This document shows positions 48,136 through 57,013 of a stretch of DNA of 60,236 bases, piece after piece; position 1 is the first letter of the stretch, and every line of letters begins with the position of its first letter. This DNA is from Phycisphaerales bacterium (GTDB lineage Bacteria > Planctomycetota > Phycisphaerae > Phycisphaerales > UBA1924), in the NCBI GenBank assembly GCA_020427395.1, contig JAGQON010000021.1:1-60236 (forward strand), given 5' to 3'. The notes beneath the pieces are model-generated. The model was not told where the DNA came from, did no database searches, and saw nothing but the letters and a program-made list of their open reading frames with translations. A program made the translations under genes and the position numbers.

Positions 48136-49530
48136 TCAGGCCCCGGCCAGCTCGCCCATGTTGATGGTCACGGGGACGAAGGTGCGCTGGACGCGGGCTT
48201 CGAACTCGCCCTTGAACTTCTGCATGATGGTGCGGGCGGCCCATGCGTTGCCGTCGGCAAGGCCACAGATCGTGGTGCCGGGCATGGAGCCCATGGAGTT
48301 GGCGATCTCCATGGCGATGTCGAGGTCCTTGGACTTGGCGTCGCCGGCCTCGATGCGGGTCATGATCTGGTAGAGCCAGCCCGAGCCCTCGCGGCAGGGG
48401 GTGCACTGGCCGCAGGATTCGTGCTTGAAGAAGCGGGTGATGTTGCGGGCGACGGAGACCATGTCGGTGTCTTCGTCGAAGACGGTTGGGCCGGCGGTTC
48501 CAAGGCCGAGCACGCCGTACTTGCGGCCGATGTCGAAGTCGAGCTCAGCCTCGTACTGGTCGGTGCTCAGGATGCCCATGGATACGCCGCCGGGGATGGC
48601 GGCCTTGAACTTCTTGCCGTTTCGCATGCCGCCGCAGTACTTCTCGACGAGTGTGCGGAGGGGGATGCCAAGTTCGAGCTCGTAGCAGCCGGGCTTAGCG
48701 ACATGGCCGGACACGCCCATGAGCTTGGTGCCGTAGCTGGGTGGGCCGCCGATGGTGCTGTCCACGCCCTGCGCGGTGAAGGCGCTGGCGCCCTCGCTGA
48801 GGATGAATGGCAGGTGCTGGAGCGTTTCGACATTGTTGATGATGGTCGGGCGTTCGAAGAGGCCCTTGAGCGCGGGAAAGGGCGGCTTGATGCGGGGCCA
48901 GCCGCGCTTGCCCTCGATGCCTTCGAGGAGGGCGGTTTCTTCGCCGCAGATGTAGGCGCCTGCGCCGCGGTGGACATAGCAGTCGGCGACGAAGGCGTCG
49001 CCCGAGGCGTTACCGCCCTGGTTGATCAGGCCCTTCTCGCCGAAGATGCCGTTCTCGTACGCTTCCTTGATGGCGTTCTCGAGGACATGGGCCTGGTGGT
49101 GGTACTCGCCGCGGATGAAGATGTAGGCCTTGTTGAGTCGGCAGGCGTACATGCAGATGGCGATGCCTTCGAGGAGCCCGTGGGGATCGAAATCCATGAG
49201 CAGGCGGTCCTTGAAAGTGCCCGGCTCGGATTCGTCGGCGTTGATGGCGAGGTAGCGTGGCCCGCCGTCGGGGTCGGGCAGGAAGGTCCACTTGAGCCCG
49301 GTGGGGAAGCCCGCGCCGCCGCGTCCGCGGAGCATGGAGTCCTTCACCTCTTTGGTGACATCCTCGGGCTTCATGGTGAGCGCTTTGCGGAGCCCCTCGT
49401 AGCCGCCGGTCTTGACATACTCGTCGTAGCCGACGATGTGGCGATCGCGGACATGCCCGAATGGAGCCGTGGGGATCCGCTTGAGCAGGTAGTGCTGGGT
49501 GAGTTTGTCTTCCCATTGGGTACGCGGCAT
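48136..49530 (-). CDS. nuoF: NADH-quinone oxidoreductase subunit F
   Basis: The NADH-binding subunit of complex I, carrying FMN and one [4Fe-4S] cluster (N3). 464 residues. NADH/FMN region RGRGGAGFPTGLKW (about residues 68-81) and GAGAYICGEETALLEGIEG; the iron-sulfur motif SCGQCTPCREG with a fourth Cys in TTICGLADG. Length and motif order are normal. Neither nuoE nor nuoG is adjacent; the neighbouring upstream gene is a repeat-extended protein of unknown role, so the other subunits must lie elsewhere. Confidence 0.96.
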   Translation of the reverse strand: MPRTQWEDKLTQHYLLKRIPTAPFGHVRDRHIVGYDEYVKTGGYEGLRKALTMKPEDVTKEVKDSMLRGRGGAGFPTGLKWTFLPDPDGGPRYLAINADESEPGTFKDRLLMDFDPHGLLEGIAICMYACRLNKAYIFIRGEYHHQAHVLENAIKEAYENGIFGEKGLINQGGNASGDAFVADCYVHRGAGAYICGEETALLEGIEGKRGWPRIKPPFPALKGLFERPTIINNVETLQHLPFILSEGASAFTAQGVDSTIGGPPSYGTKLMGVSGHVAKPGCYELELGIPLRTLVEKYCGGMRNGKKFKAAIPGGVSMGILSTDQYEAELDFDIGRKYGVLGLGTAGPTVFDEDTDMVSVARNITRFFKHESCGQCTPCREGSGWLYQIMTRIEAGDAKSKDLDIAMEIANSMGSMPGTTICGLADGNAWAARTIMQKFKGEFEARVQRTFVPVTINMGELAGA

Positions 49531-49550
49531 GGGTGACTCCGAGGGGTCGT

Positions 49551-50333
49551 CTAAGGGGTCTGGGCGAATGTCGCGGGGAGGCCCGCGGACGCGATCAAGC
49601 CGGGTATTCTAGCGGGGAATGGGGGCTGAGCGGAGGGGAAGGGGTGCGTTGGGGGAAGATGGGGGAGGCTCTGCGAGAGGTGTGGTAGTTGATGGATTTC
49701 GGGGAAGACTCCCTCCGTCACGACTTTGTCGTGAGAGTTGTCATTCATGTTCCTTTGGCCCCGCACGCGCGGGGGAGGCGATGGGTTTGTGGTCGGTTGG
49801 TTGGTTGGTGAGGTAGTTTGTGCAAGACCCCCTCCGCCCGCTTTGCGGGCACCTCCCCCGGAAGCCCGGGGGAGGAGATGGGTTTGTGGTTGGTTGGTGG
49901 GCGAACTGGTCGTTGCGAATCCCCCTCCGTCGCTGCACGACACCTCCCCCGCGGGGCGGGGAAGGCACGAAGAGGGCGTTGCGCGGGCACCTCCGCCGGA
50001 GGCCCGGGGGAGGAGACGGGTGGATGCTTTGCGGACGGTCTCGGTGGATTTCTGGTCTTCCTGCGGTAGGCGGGTGGTCTCGAGCAGCGATCCCAACGCC
50101 CGGGGCTGGGCATCGAGCTCGATGAGCTCAAGACGCGCGGCGGCGACGCGGGCGATGCACGACTTGAGTTGCTCGAACTGCGGCGAGCGGGTGAGCTCGT
50201 CGAGCTGGTTGAGTTTGAGGTCGTGGTAGTCGCACAGGTCGAGGGCGGAGAGGCCCGGGTCCATGAGGTCGCGGGTGAGGTTGGCCGTGAGCTTGGGCGC
50301 GGGCTGCGTGGTGTCGAGTCGGTTGGCGATCAT
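49551..50333 (-). CDS. Helical protein whose C-terminal half is made of dispersed repeats
   Basis: 260 residues. ATG at 50333 follows AGGAG. The first 100 residues are a helical domain (LTRDLMDPGLSALDLCDYHD...). From about residue 105 the sequence is translated GC-rich repeat (LLPRASGGGAR twice and related Pro/Gly/Arg-rich units) up to about residue 210, followed by about 50 more low-complexity residues. The repeat DNA at 49707-50020 is the same element seen at non-coding sites. So the native protein was probably about 105 residues and has been extended. It lies 20 bp upstream of nuoF on the same strand. Function is unknown. Confidence 0.6.
   Translation of the reverse strand: MIANRLDTTQPAPKLTANLTRDLMDPGLSALDLCDYHDLKLNQLDELTRSPQFEQLKSCIARVAAARLELIELDAQPRALGSLLETTRLPQEDQKSTETVRKASTRLLPRASGGGARATPSSCLPRPAGEVSCSDGGGFATTSSPTNQPQTHLLPRASGGGARKAGGGGLAQTTSPTNQPTTNPSPPPRVRGQRNMNDNSHDKVVTEGVFPEIHQLPHLSQSLPHLPPTHPFPSAQPPFPARIPGLIASAGLPATFAQTP
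49707..50020. repeat. Cluster of GC-rich dispersed repeats inside a reading frame
   Basis: At least four related units: 49707-49781, 49825-49880, 49919-49975 and 49986-50020. Typical parts are CCCCCTCCG and ACCTCCCCCG...GGGGGAGG. Between units the phrase GATGGGTTTGTGGT plus TTGGTTGGTG recurs twice, so the unit itself was duplicated in tandem. They are coding in the minus-strand gene at 49551-50333. Confidence 0.8.
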
Positions 50334-50562
50334 GGCGGGCGCTCCTGTTGCAGGGATTGGTCGGGGCATCGCGATGTCGCCCTCTACCTTTCCCCGCCGC
50401 GACCCGGTTTGTGCGCGCGCCGGCGGTCAGTGAGCGGGCACTGACTTTGATGGAAGTTGTTGCATGGCAAGGGGAAGAAAAAATTGCTCAGAATCTGGGA
50501 GAGTGCGCGCGCCGGGGCCGGGTTGTGCGCACAAAGCGTGTGATGCGCGGGGTTGGGGGGGA

Positions 50563-50634
50563 ACACGAAGGTCGCGAAGGGCTCGAAGAGGGGGCTGTAC
50601 GCAGAGGTGGCAGAGGGCGCTGAGGACGCAGAGA
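50563..50634. repeat. 9-bp degenerate repeat array
   Basis: Three units of the form NNNCGAAGR (ACACGAAGG, TCGCGAAGG, GCTCGAAGA) at 50563-50589, then four of the form NNGCAGAGG (ACGCAGAGG, TGGCAGAGG, GCGCTGAGG, ACGCAGAGA) at 50599-50634. This class of sequence is found scattered in several bacterial phyla. It lies in the 442-bp gap between 50333 and 50776, which otherwise shows no convincing gene. Confidence 0.75.
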
Positions 50635-50775
50635 AGAGGGATGAACATGCAGGAGCCGGGGACGGCACCTGCATGGCACCCGGCCAGCGGGAACCATTTT
50701 CGAAGCAACCTCTTGGCATGATGTCCGTATCGGATGTAGGTTTCAATATACATCATTCGATTCGAGGATTCATTT

Positions 50776-52089
50776 ATGCTCTGCATACACAACGCTGCTA
50801 TCGCCATCACGATGTCACTCGCGGGCACCGCACTCGGCGGCAATGTGAACGATTGGATCGCAACGGTGGGGGACTGGACCAACCCGGCGAACTGGAGCAT
50901 GGGCTCGGTTCCCACTCCGGAACAAACCACCATTATCGCCAACGGCGGGGTCGCCATCATCGATCATCAGGATCTCACGCTCGGCCAGGGTCTTATCGGC
51001 ACCACGCTCGACGGACGATTCGGGATGGGCGAGGTTATCCAACGCGGCGGGAGCACCAACTGGTCCGGGTTTGGCACGCTGCTGCTCGGGCGCGACGAGG
51101 GCTCCAGCGGCGCGCTCACGCTCACGGATCAGGGACAACTCACCGCCTTTGGCGCGCTCGAGATCGGTTGGCGCGGACACGCCGAAGCATATATCAATGA
51201 CGGCTCCGTCGTCGATGTGGACCAGCTCATTGTTGGAGGTCGCAGATACGAACCCGAGCGATCTTTTAGCGCCACCGCGAGTCTTGAAGTCATGGGCCCG
51301 GGAACGCTGATCAGAACTGATGTCAACCCGAACGCGAACGGCATGGTCATTGGAGCCGGGGGTACCGCACAGGTAACGATCCGCGACGGCGCTCGCATCG
51401 AGACCAGCAACGCACTGCTGCTCTCGACCACGGCGCAGGGAAGCTCGCTGACCATCGACGGTCCCGGCTCGATGCTTCAGGTCTTCGGAGATTTCTTCGA
51501 CACTGGGCGCGACATCGACCTCCCCGATGATCACCCGCCCGTGGGGAACGCCGTGCTCACACTGCGCAATGGGGGCACGCTGGATGCACGGCAGACCAGC
51601 CGGGCGATGGTCTTCAACTCCGATACTTTGGTCAACGGCAGCGGCGAGATCCTTGGCGATATCACCAACTTCGAGGGATCTGTCTTCGACCCCGGAGAAG
51701 GGGATCAGTATGGCTTGTTGATCGTCAGCGGGCAGATCGACAATACGGTGTCCTACATTCAGGCACAGGATGGCGGAACGCTCCACTTTGATGTCGGCGG
51801 CATCAACAGCTTTGATCAACTCATGGTCGGGGAACTCGTCGCGGGCGGCACGCTTGAGATTGCGATCGCCGACGACTTCTCCGCACAGTTCGGGCAGTCT
51901 TTCGACATCATCAATACCGATTCGCTCAGCGGATCGTTCACCAAGATCCTGTTGCCTGAGCTCGAAGGCTCGCTCTACTTCGATGCCGATGTTCACGGGC
52001 ACGGCGTGACCCTCCGTGTGGTCCCCACGCCCGCGTCGCTACTGGTTCTTTCGATTCCGATGCTCGCCCGTGTTCGCCGGCGAGCGTAA
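50776..52089 (+). CDS. Exported beta-helix-like protein with PEP-CTERM-like tail
   Basis: 437 residues. A signal peptide (to about ALGG) is followed by repeated short beta strands with Gly and Asn turns (ALTLTDQGQLTAFGALEIGWRGHAEAYINDGSV, LTLRNGGTLDAR), the style of autotransporter-like or parallel beta-helix proteins. The C-terminus is VPTPAS, a hydrophobic stretch (LLVLSIPMLA) and RVRRRA, a PEP-CTERM-like tail. Likely a surface or matrix protein. It follows a 442-bp gap containing only repeats. Confidence 0.8.
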   Translation: MLCIHNAAIAITMSLAGTALGGNVNDWIATVGDWTNPANWSMGSVPTPEQTTIIANGGVAIIDHQDLTLGQGLIGTTLDGRFGMGEVIQRGGSTNWSGFGTLLLGRDEGSSGALTLTDQGQLTAFGALEIGWRGHAEAYINDGSVVDVDQLIVGGRRYEPERSFSATASLEVMGPGTLIRTDVNPNANGMVIGAGGTAQVTIRDGARIETSNALLLSTTAQGSSLTIDGPGSMLQVFGDFFDTGRDIDLPDDHPPVGNAVLTLRNGGTLDARQTSRAMVFNSDTLVNGSGEILGDITNFEGSVFDPGEGDQYGLLIVSGQIDNTVSYIQAQDGGTLHFDVGGINSFDQLMVGELVAGGTLEIAIADDFSAQFGQSFDIINTDSLSGSFTKILLPELEGSLYFDADVHGHGVTLRVVPTPASLLVLSIPMLARVRRRA

Positions 52090-52103
52090 TCACTGCAATC
52101 GCA

Positions 52104-52505
52104 TCAGCCGATCGCTACCGCCCCAGCACTCGCGACGGCGTGGTCGTTGTCTACGCTATCGCCCGACACGCCGATCGCCCCGATGATCTCGCCTTCGCCG
52201 TTCTTGATCAGCACGCCGCCGGGGAAGCTGATGAGGCCGTTGTTGGAGTGTTCGATGTTGTAGAGCGGGCCGCCGGGTTGGGCGAGCTTGCCGATCTCGC
52301 CAGAGTCCATGTTGAAACAACGCGCGGTCTTGGCCTTCTTCATCGCGATGTCGATGGAGCCGAGCCATGCGCCGTCTTCGCGGGCGAAGGCGGTAAGGTT
52401 CATGCCTGAGTCGATGACGGCGATGTCCATCTTCGTTCCGATCGACTCTGACTTCTTGCGTGCGGCCTGGATGACTTTGTTTGCTTGATCGAGTGTGATG
52501 TTCAT
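52104..52505 (-). CDS. GlcG/HbpS-family protein
   Basis: 133 residues. ATG at 52505 follows AGGAGG. The fold pattern [21 protein letters not shown] then [36 protein letters not shown], and [30 protein letters not shown], matches the GlcG/HbpS family. In Streptomyces HbpS binds heme; in other bacteria GlcG is linked to glycolate genes. No glycolate or heme gene is adjacent here. No signal peptide is present in this version. Confidence 0.88.
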   Translation of the reverse strand: MNITLDQANKVIQAARKKSESIGTKMDIAVIDSGMNLTAFAREDGAWLGSIDIAMKKAKTARCFNMDSGEIGKLAQPGGPLYNIEHSNNGLISFPGGVLIKNGEGEIIGAIGVSGDSVDNDHAVASAGAVAIG

Positions 52506-52579
52506 CGCTGATTCCTCCTGAGATATCAATGCCTGCACCAACACCCTATGCCGCGTAATCAGATCATGAGCGAGCGATC

Positions 52580-53893
52580 TCAGACTGCTCGACGCGCAGA
52601 TCTCAAATCCAGGTGATACCCTTCGCGCCGCTGTTTCACGAACTCCGGCGTGTAGAGCCGGCTCACCAGCTGGCGGAAGCCGTTGACCAGCTCATCGCTC
52701 GTCATCCCGATCGGTGTGTAGTTGAGATCGAACAGCGTGCATCGATCCCAGCGGCCCGGGTGGGTCAGGCGGCCTTCGGCTTCGAGGCGGCGGTAGAGGC
52801 CTGTGCCGGGGAAGGGGGTTTGGAGGGTGACCTGGATGTCGTAGAGGTTGGTACGGGCGGCGAAGTTGTAGACCGCGTCGAAGATGCCAGGGGTGTGGCC
52901 GTCGAGGCCGAGGACGAAGCAGCCGATCACGGTGATGCCGTGGGACTGGATGGTGCGGACGGCCTGCTCGTATTTGGGGTATTGGGCGAGCTTCCAGTTG
53001 CTGTTGGTTTCGATGCCGTCGAGGCCGTCGCTGATGGGGGACTCGAGCCCGACGAGGACCTGGCGGCAGCCGGCGGCGGCCATCTTGGAGAGCAGTTGTT
53101 CGTCTTTGGCGATGGAGATGTCGCACTCGGTGAACCAGCGGATGCGTTCGTGCTTCATGGCGTCGAGCAGCTCGTAGGCGTGGGCGCGCATCATGAATGA
53201 GTTGTCGTCGGCCAGCTCGATGAAGGGGCGGGGCCAGATGGATTTGATGGCGCGGATCTCGGCGATGACCTTGTCGACGGGCTTGGCCTTGTAGCCCTTG
53301 GTGAGCATGATGGAGCTGGCGCAGAAGTCGCACTTGTGCGGGCAGCCGCGCGTTGTCTGGACGGTGAGGCGGTTGTAGCGGTTGACATCGAGCAGGTCGA
53401 AGCGGGGCATGGGGGCGTGCGCAAGGTCGAAGGTGCCGTCGGCGTCGTAGCGTGGTTTGAGCTTGCCGTAGCGGAAGTCTTCGAGCAGCGTGGGCCAGAT
53501 GGGTTCGCCTTCGCCGACGACGACGGAGTCGGCGTGCTGCATGCATTCGTGGGGGACGCAGGTTGCGTGGAGCCCGCCCATGACGACGGTGATGCCCGAT
53601 GCGCGGAAGCGATCGGCGAGCGCGTAGGCGTCGAGGGCCTGGGCGGTCATGGTGGAGATGGCGACGAGGTCGAAACCCAGATCGGGGACGGTGTCACGGT
53701 CGATGTCGTCGACTTCGTGGTAGGAGAGCTCGATGTCGGGCGGAGTGAGGGCGGCGAGGGTGAGGAGCGAGAGCGAGGGGAGCGAGGCGATGACTTCGGA
53801 GCGTTCGACGAAGCCGGGGAGGGTGAGGCCGAGCTTCATGAGCTGTGCGTCCTGGACGCGCACGCCGCTCATGGCGATGAGGGCGATTCTCAT
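52580..53893 (-). CDS. B12-binding radical SAM protein
   Basis: 437 residues. ATG at 53893 follows AGGAGG. An N-terminal cobalamin-binding Rossmann domain ([38 protein letters not shown]) is followed by the radical SAM core with the cluster motif CPHKCDFC (CxxxCxxC) at about residue 170. The C-terminal part ([20 protein letters not shown], then [14 protein letters not shown]) matches the group including hopanoid and lipid-modifying enzymes. The substrate is unknown. The gene is coupled (ATGA) to an upstream four-helix membrane protein, which suggests a membrane-bound substrate. Confidence 0.92.
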   Translation of the reverse strand: MRIALIAMSGVRVQDAQLMKLGLTLPGFVERSEVIASLPSLSLLTLAALTPPDIELSYHEVDDIDRDTVPDLGFDLVAISTMTAQALDAYALADRFRASGITVVMGGLHATCVPHECMQHADSVVVGEGEPIWPTLLEDFRYGKLKPRYDADGTFDLAHAPMPRFDLLDVNRYNRLTVQTTRGCPHKCDFCASSIMLTKGYKAKPVDKVIAEIRAIKSIWPRPFIELADDNSFMMRAHAYELLDAMKHERIRWFTECDISIAKDEQLLSKMAAAGCRQVLVGLESPISDGLDGIETNSNWKLAQYPKYEQAVRTIQSHGITVIGCFVLGLDGHTPGIFDAVYNFAARTNLYDIQVTLQTPFPGTGLYRRLEAEGRLTHPGRWDRCTLFDLNYTPIGMTSDELVNGFRQLVSRLYTPEFVKQRREGYHLDLRSARRAV

Positions 53894-54300
53894 GATGCAC
53901 CTCCTGTTGTGCTGAGGTAGGCGCGCACGAGTTCGAAGCCGATGAGCACGCCGGCGAGGGTGAGCCCCACGACGGGGACCACGAAGATGGGTTTGGTCTT
54001 CTTGTTGCAAGCTGCGATGTAGCAGCAGATGGGCATGGCGATCGAGCCGACGACGAGTGACCACTGGGCGAGGGACCACACGCCTGAGCCGGGTTCGATC
54101 TGCAGCGCGAGCACGCTCAGCCCGAGGAGGACATTGAGGAAGCCGGTGCCGAAGAAGGCGATGTGTCCGAGGCGGGCGAGTCGGCGGGGCCAGCTGCCGT
54201 AGCCGCCCATGAAGGACTCGCGGTGGAAGCCCATGCCGAGCAGGGCTCCGCTGAGGAAGCCCATGGTGATCCAGACCCATCCAAACGCGAGATTCAGCAT
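53890..54300 (-). CDS. Small membrane protein coupled to the radical SAM gene
   Basis: 136 residues with about four transmembrane segments (about residues 3-25, 45-67, 76-98 and 105-128). ATG at 54300 follows AGGAG. It has no recognised family; the GFHRESFMGGYGSWPRRLARLGH loop is distinctive. The stop overlaps the radical SAM start by four bases. A plausible job is to present a lipid or membrane substrate to the radical SAM enzyme, but that is inference. Confidence 0.7.
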   Translation of the reverse strand: MLNLAFGWVWITMGFLSGALLGMGFHRESFMGGYGSWPRRLARLGHIAFFGTGFLNVLLGLSVLALQIEPGSGVWSLAQWSLVVGSIAMPICCYIAACNKKTKPIFVVPVVGLTLAGVLIGFELVRAYLSTTGGAS

Positions 54301-54473
54301 ATCGGCTCCTGTGTGATAGTAATTGCTAACTTAGTCTACACTATCTACGCGTGGAGTACAAGCCCGGTTGCGGAAAATGGGCGACAGGGCTGATTTGGGG
54401 CTGGAATCGTCACTTTTGGCGTTGAAATGGACTTGTGCCGCATCCGCATGGGGGATGGTCGCTACGCTCGTGC

Positions 54474-55499
54474 ATGAAGATTCTCGTCCTTGGCGGGACC
54501 CAGTTCAGCGGCCGCTCGTTTGTCGAGCAGGCGTGCGGGGCGGGTCATGAGCTGACCATTCTCCACCGTTCGCCCGAGACGGAGGGGTTGCCGGATTCGG
54601 TCCGGCACCTTGTTGGGGACCGCGACCCGAAGGACCCGAACGGCAAGGGCGATGGGCTCGGCGACATCAAGGCCCTGCTTGACGCGGGCGAGCGGTTTGA
54701 TGCGGTGGTGGATATGTGCGGGTATGTGCCGCGCGTTGTGCGTGCGTCGTGCGAGTTGCTGCGGGGGCACACGGACCTGTATCTGTTTGTGTCGACGATC
54801 AGCGTGTATCCGACGAGCCCGGATCAGTCGCCGCGTGAGGACTGGTCGTGGGAGCAGTTGAACCAGCTTGATGATCCTGAGGTCGAGGAGATCACCGGCG
54901 AGACTTATGGCGGGCTCAAGGTGTTGTGCGAGCAGGTGGTGCACAAGTACTTCCCGGAGAACCACATCATTCCGCGGCCGTCGATTATTGCGGGGCCTCA
55001 TGATCCGACGGATCGGGTGACCTGGTGGACGCGGGCGCTGGCGACGCAGGAGGCGGTGATTATTCCTGAGCCGCCTGCGGGGTTGGCGCAGTTTGTGGAC
55101 TCGCGCGATCTGGCGGCGTTCTTCCTGCGGTGCATCACGGAACGCATCACCGGGACTTTCAACTGCGCTGGGCCGCAGGTTGGGTTGACGCTGCATCAGT
55201 TCATCAACCGCACGCACAGTGCGCTCGATTCGGACACGAGACTTCTTGAAGCGCCGAGGGCGTGGTTTGAGGAGCATGACATCAAGCCCTACCGGGACAT
55301 CCCGACATGGATCGGTGATGAGGTGCAGTCGATGTATCGGGTGGATTACAGCAAGGCGGTTGAGGCGGGGCTTGAGAATCGGGCGCTGGAGGACACAATG
55401 CGTGATGTGCGTGCGTGGGATGTGGCGCGGGGTGAGCCGGAGCTGAAGGCGGGGATGAAGTTTGATCGGCTGCGGGAGTTGGTGGCGGCGCAGGCGTGA
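54474..55499 (+). CDS. NAD-dependent epimerase/dehydratase-like protein
   Basis: 341 residues. The extended SDR fold begins with MKILVLGGTQFSGRS (nucleotide loop). Residues FDAVVDMCGYVPRVV and VSTISVYP correspond to the same segments in the Tat-exported relative at 28822-30027 (FDAVIDTFTYVPKTV, ISTTSVYA), and a YGGLK Tyr-Lys pair is present. Unlike that relative it has no export signal and is cytoplasmic. The substrate is probably a nucleotide sugar or related compound. Divergent from the membrane-protein/radical SAM pair. Confidence 0.85.
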   Translation: MKILVLGGTQFSGRSFVEQACGAGHELTILHRSPETEGLPDSVRHLVGDRDPKDPNGKGDGLGDIKALLDAGERFDAVVDMCGYVPRVVRASCELLRGHTDLYLFVSTISVYPTSPDQSPREDWSWEQLNQLDDPEVEEITGETYGGLKVLCEQVVHKYFPENHIIPRPSIIAGPHDPTDRVTWWTRALATQEAVIIPEPPAGLAQFVDSRDLAAFFLRCITERITGTFNCAGPQVGLTLHQFINRTHSALDSDTRLLEAPRAWFEEHDIKPYRDIPTWIGDEVQSMYRVDYSKAVEAGLENRALEDTMRDVRAWDVARGEPELKAGMKFDRLRELVAAQA

Positions 55500-55512
55500 A
55501 GTTGGTGTCTGG

Positions 55513-55603
55513 CTGCCACTACTCGACGCGAAGCGGCGCAGTAGTGTCTTTCAAACTTCTGAGGAGCACTACTGCGCCGAAGACGGCGAGTAGTGGCACC
55601 CGG
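55513..55603. repeat. Paired-hairpin dispersed repeat with different stems (copy B)
   Basis: It has the same design as copies A1 and A2: a TGCCAC end, two hairpin heads and a GTGGCACCC end. Here both stems are CACTACT/AGTAGTG instead of CACGGGTTG/CAACCCGTG. The heads are at 55517-55546 and 55567-55595. Confidence 0.85.
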
Positions 55604-55635
55604 AAATTGCCTTCGAGCGCACATGGTTGTTGGGG

Positions 55636-55695
55636 GACCCCCTCCGTCACGCCTTTGGCGTGCCACCTCCCCCGCAGGCGCGGGGGAGGCGAGGG
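55636..55695. repeat. GC-rich dispersed repeat
   Basis: A single copy (CCCCCTCCGTCACGCC...GCCACCTCCCCCGC...GCGGGGGAGG) between paired-hairpin copy B and the reductase gene. It lies in an open frame upstream of the chosen start at 55719 and is not believed to be translated. Confidence 0.8.
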
Positions 55696-55718
55696 TGCGT
55701 GTCGCCTACCGTTTAGGT

Positions 55719-56783
55719 ATGCGTGAGACTGATGTTGTCATTGTCGGGGCGGGGCCGATTGGGATTGAGCTTGCGGCGGCGCTCAAGCAGGCCGGGATGG
55801 ATTACCTGCACCTTGAGGCGGGGCAGGTCGGGGCGACGATGCAGTGGTGGGCGCCGGGGACGAAGTATTTCTCATCGCCCGAGCGGATTGAGATCGCGGG
55901 TGTGCCGCTCATCGTGCACAGCGAGGAGAAGGCCACGCGGGAGAACTACCTTGAGTATCTCCGCGCGGTGGTCGGCACGCACAAGCTGGACATTGAGACC
56001 TACACGCGGGTGATGCGGATTGAGAAGGACGCGGATGGGTTTGTTGTTCACGGCGCGCGTTCGTTTCATGGGGTGGGCGGTGAAGAGGAGCTTGGCTTTG
56101 ATCCCGACGCGCTCGGGGCGCTGGAGCCGATCCGGGCGAGGCGGATTGTGCTGGCGATCGGGGATATGCATCTGCCGCGGATGCTGGGGGTTGCGGGTGA
56201 GGACCTGCCGCATGTGAGCCATTACCTTGGGGATGTGCATCAGTATGCGAATCAGCCCGTGGTGATCGTGGGTGGGAAGAACTCGGCGGTGGAGGCGGCG
56301 ATCCGGTTGTTCCGTGCGGGTGCGCGGGTCACGATGGTGCATCGAGGGGAATGGTTCGATCCGGATCGGATCAAGTACTGGCTGTACCCGGAGATCGAGT
56401 ACCTGATCAAGAAGGAGAAGATCCGCTACATCGCCAACGCGAACCTGACCGAGATCACGCCCACGCACGCGGCGATTGATACCGGGGAGTCGATCGAGGC
56501 GCGGTTTGTGCTGCTGCTGACGGGGTATGTGCAGAAGCCGGATCTGTTCGAGCAGTTGGGGGTCGAGTTGGTGGGGGATGATCGCAAGCCCAGGCACGAT
56601 CTGAAGACGATGGAGACCAATGTGGCGAGTGTGTATGTGGCCGGGACGGGCTCGGCGGGGTCTCAGAGCCGGACGAAGGTGTTTATTGAGACCAGCCATG
56701 TGCATGTGGATCGGATTCTGGCGTCGCTGCAGGGGCGTGTAAGTGATGTGACTGCAGAGGATTACACGCTTGAGGAATCCTGA
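55719..56783 (+). CDS. YpdA-like FAD/NAD(P) disulfide reductase
   Basis: 354 residues from the ATG giving MRETDVVIVGAGPIG. An N-terminal FAD loop (GAGPIGIELAAALKQAG) and a second nucleotide loop (VVIVGGKNSAVEAAIRLFRAG) match the YpdA group, whose best-known member reduces bacillithiol disulfide. The C-terminal FAD segment (ASVYVAGTGSAGSQSRTKVFIETS) is typical. It is not a thioredoxin reductase: the CxxC redox pair is absent. Whether this organism makes bacillithiol is not shown by the window. Confidence 0.88.
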   Translation: MRETDVVIVGAGPIGIELAAALKQAGMDYLHLEAGQVGATMQWWAPGTKYFSSPERIEIAGVPLIVHSEEKATRENYLEYLRAVVGTHKLDIETYTRVMRIEKDADGFVVHGARSFHGVGGEEELGFDPDALGALEPIRARRIVLAIGDMHLPRMLGVAGEDLPHVSHYLGDVHQYANQPVVIVGGKNSAVEAAIRLFRAGARVTMVHRGEWFDPDRIKYWLYPEIEYLIKKEKIRYIANANLTEITPTHAAIDTGESIEARFVLLLTGYVQKPDLFEQLGVELVGDDRKPRHDLKTMETNVASVYVAGTGSAGSQSRTKVFIETSHVHVDRILASLQGRVSDVTAEDYTLEES

Positions 56784-56953
56784 GGGTTGTGAAGGTCGTG
56801 TTTGGGTCCGGAAAAAACACCCAAGCGGGCTGGCATCGCGGTGATTCTGTGCTCTATTTGCAGTGGTGGGTCAGGATTCGGCCCTGCGGATTCCGCGGGC
56901 CGGCAACCCCGGACGACCTGATCAGTTGTTCGACTCGTTGCATGACCAAAGTA

Positions 56954-56986
56954 GAAAACGCCTCCGGTAGCGCCGGGGGCGTTTTC
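56954..56986. terminator. Bidirectional terminator-like hairpin
   Basis: GAAAACGCC / GGCGTTTTC stem with inner CCGG/CCGG pairing between the convergent YpdA-like gene and the 57014 gene. The A/T ends read as T tracts on both strands. The 230-bp gap around it shows no clear gene. Confidence 0.75.
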
Positions 56987-57013
56987 TCGTTTCAGGAACC
57001 ATTTGATCGGAAG

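Noticed and set aside
49707..50020. CRISPR array suspected from regularly spaced repeats
   Set aside because: The units differ in length and sequence, are internally palindromic, have no equal-length spacers, and occur elsewhere as single copies. No cas gene is present.
55593..55718. N-terminal extension of the YpdA-like reductase
   Set aside because: The upstream codons are dispersed-repeat sequence, and the family starts at the FAD loop a few residues after the ATG at 55719.
56784..57013. A possible small gene or RNA between the YpdA-like gene and the terminator hairpin
   Set aside because: A GTG-initiated frame exists, but it has no ribosome site and runs through the terminator; no tRNA fold was found.
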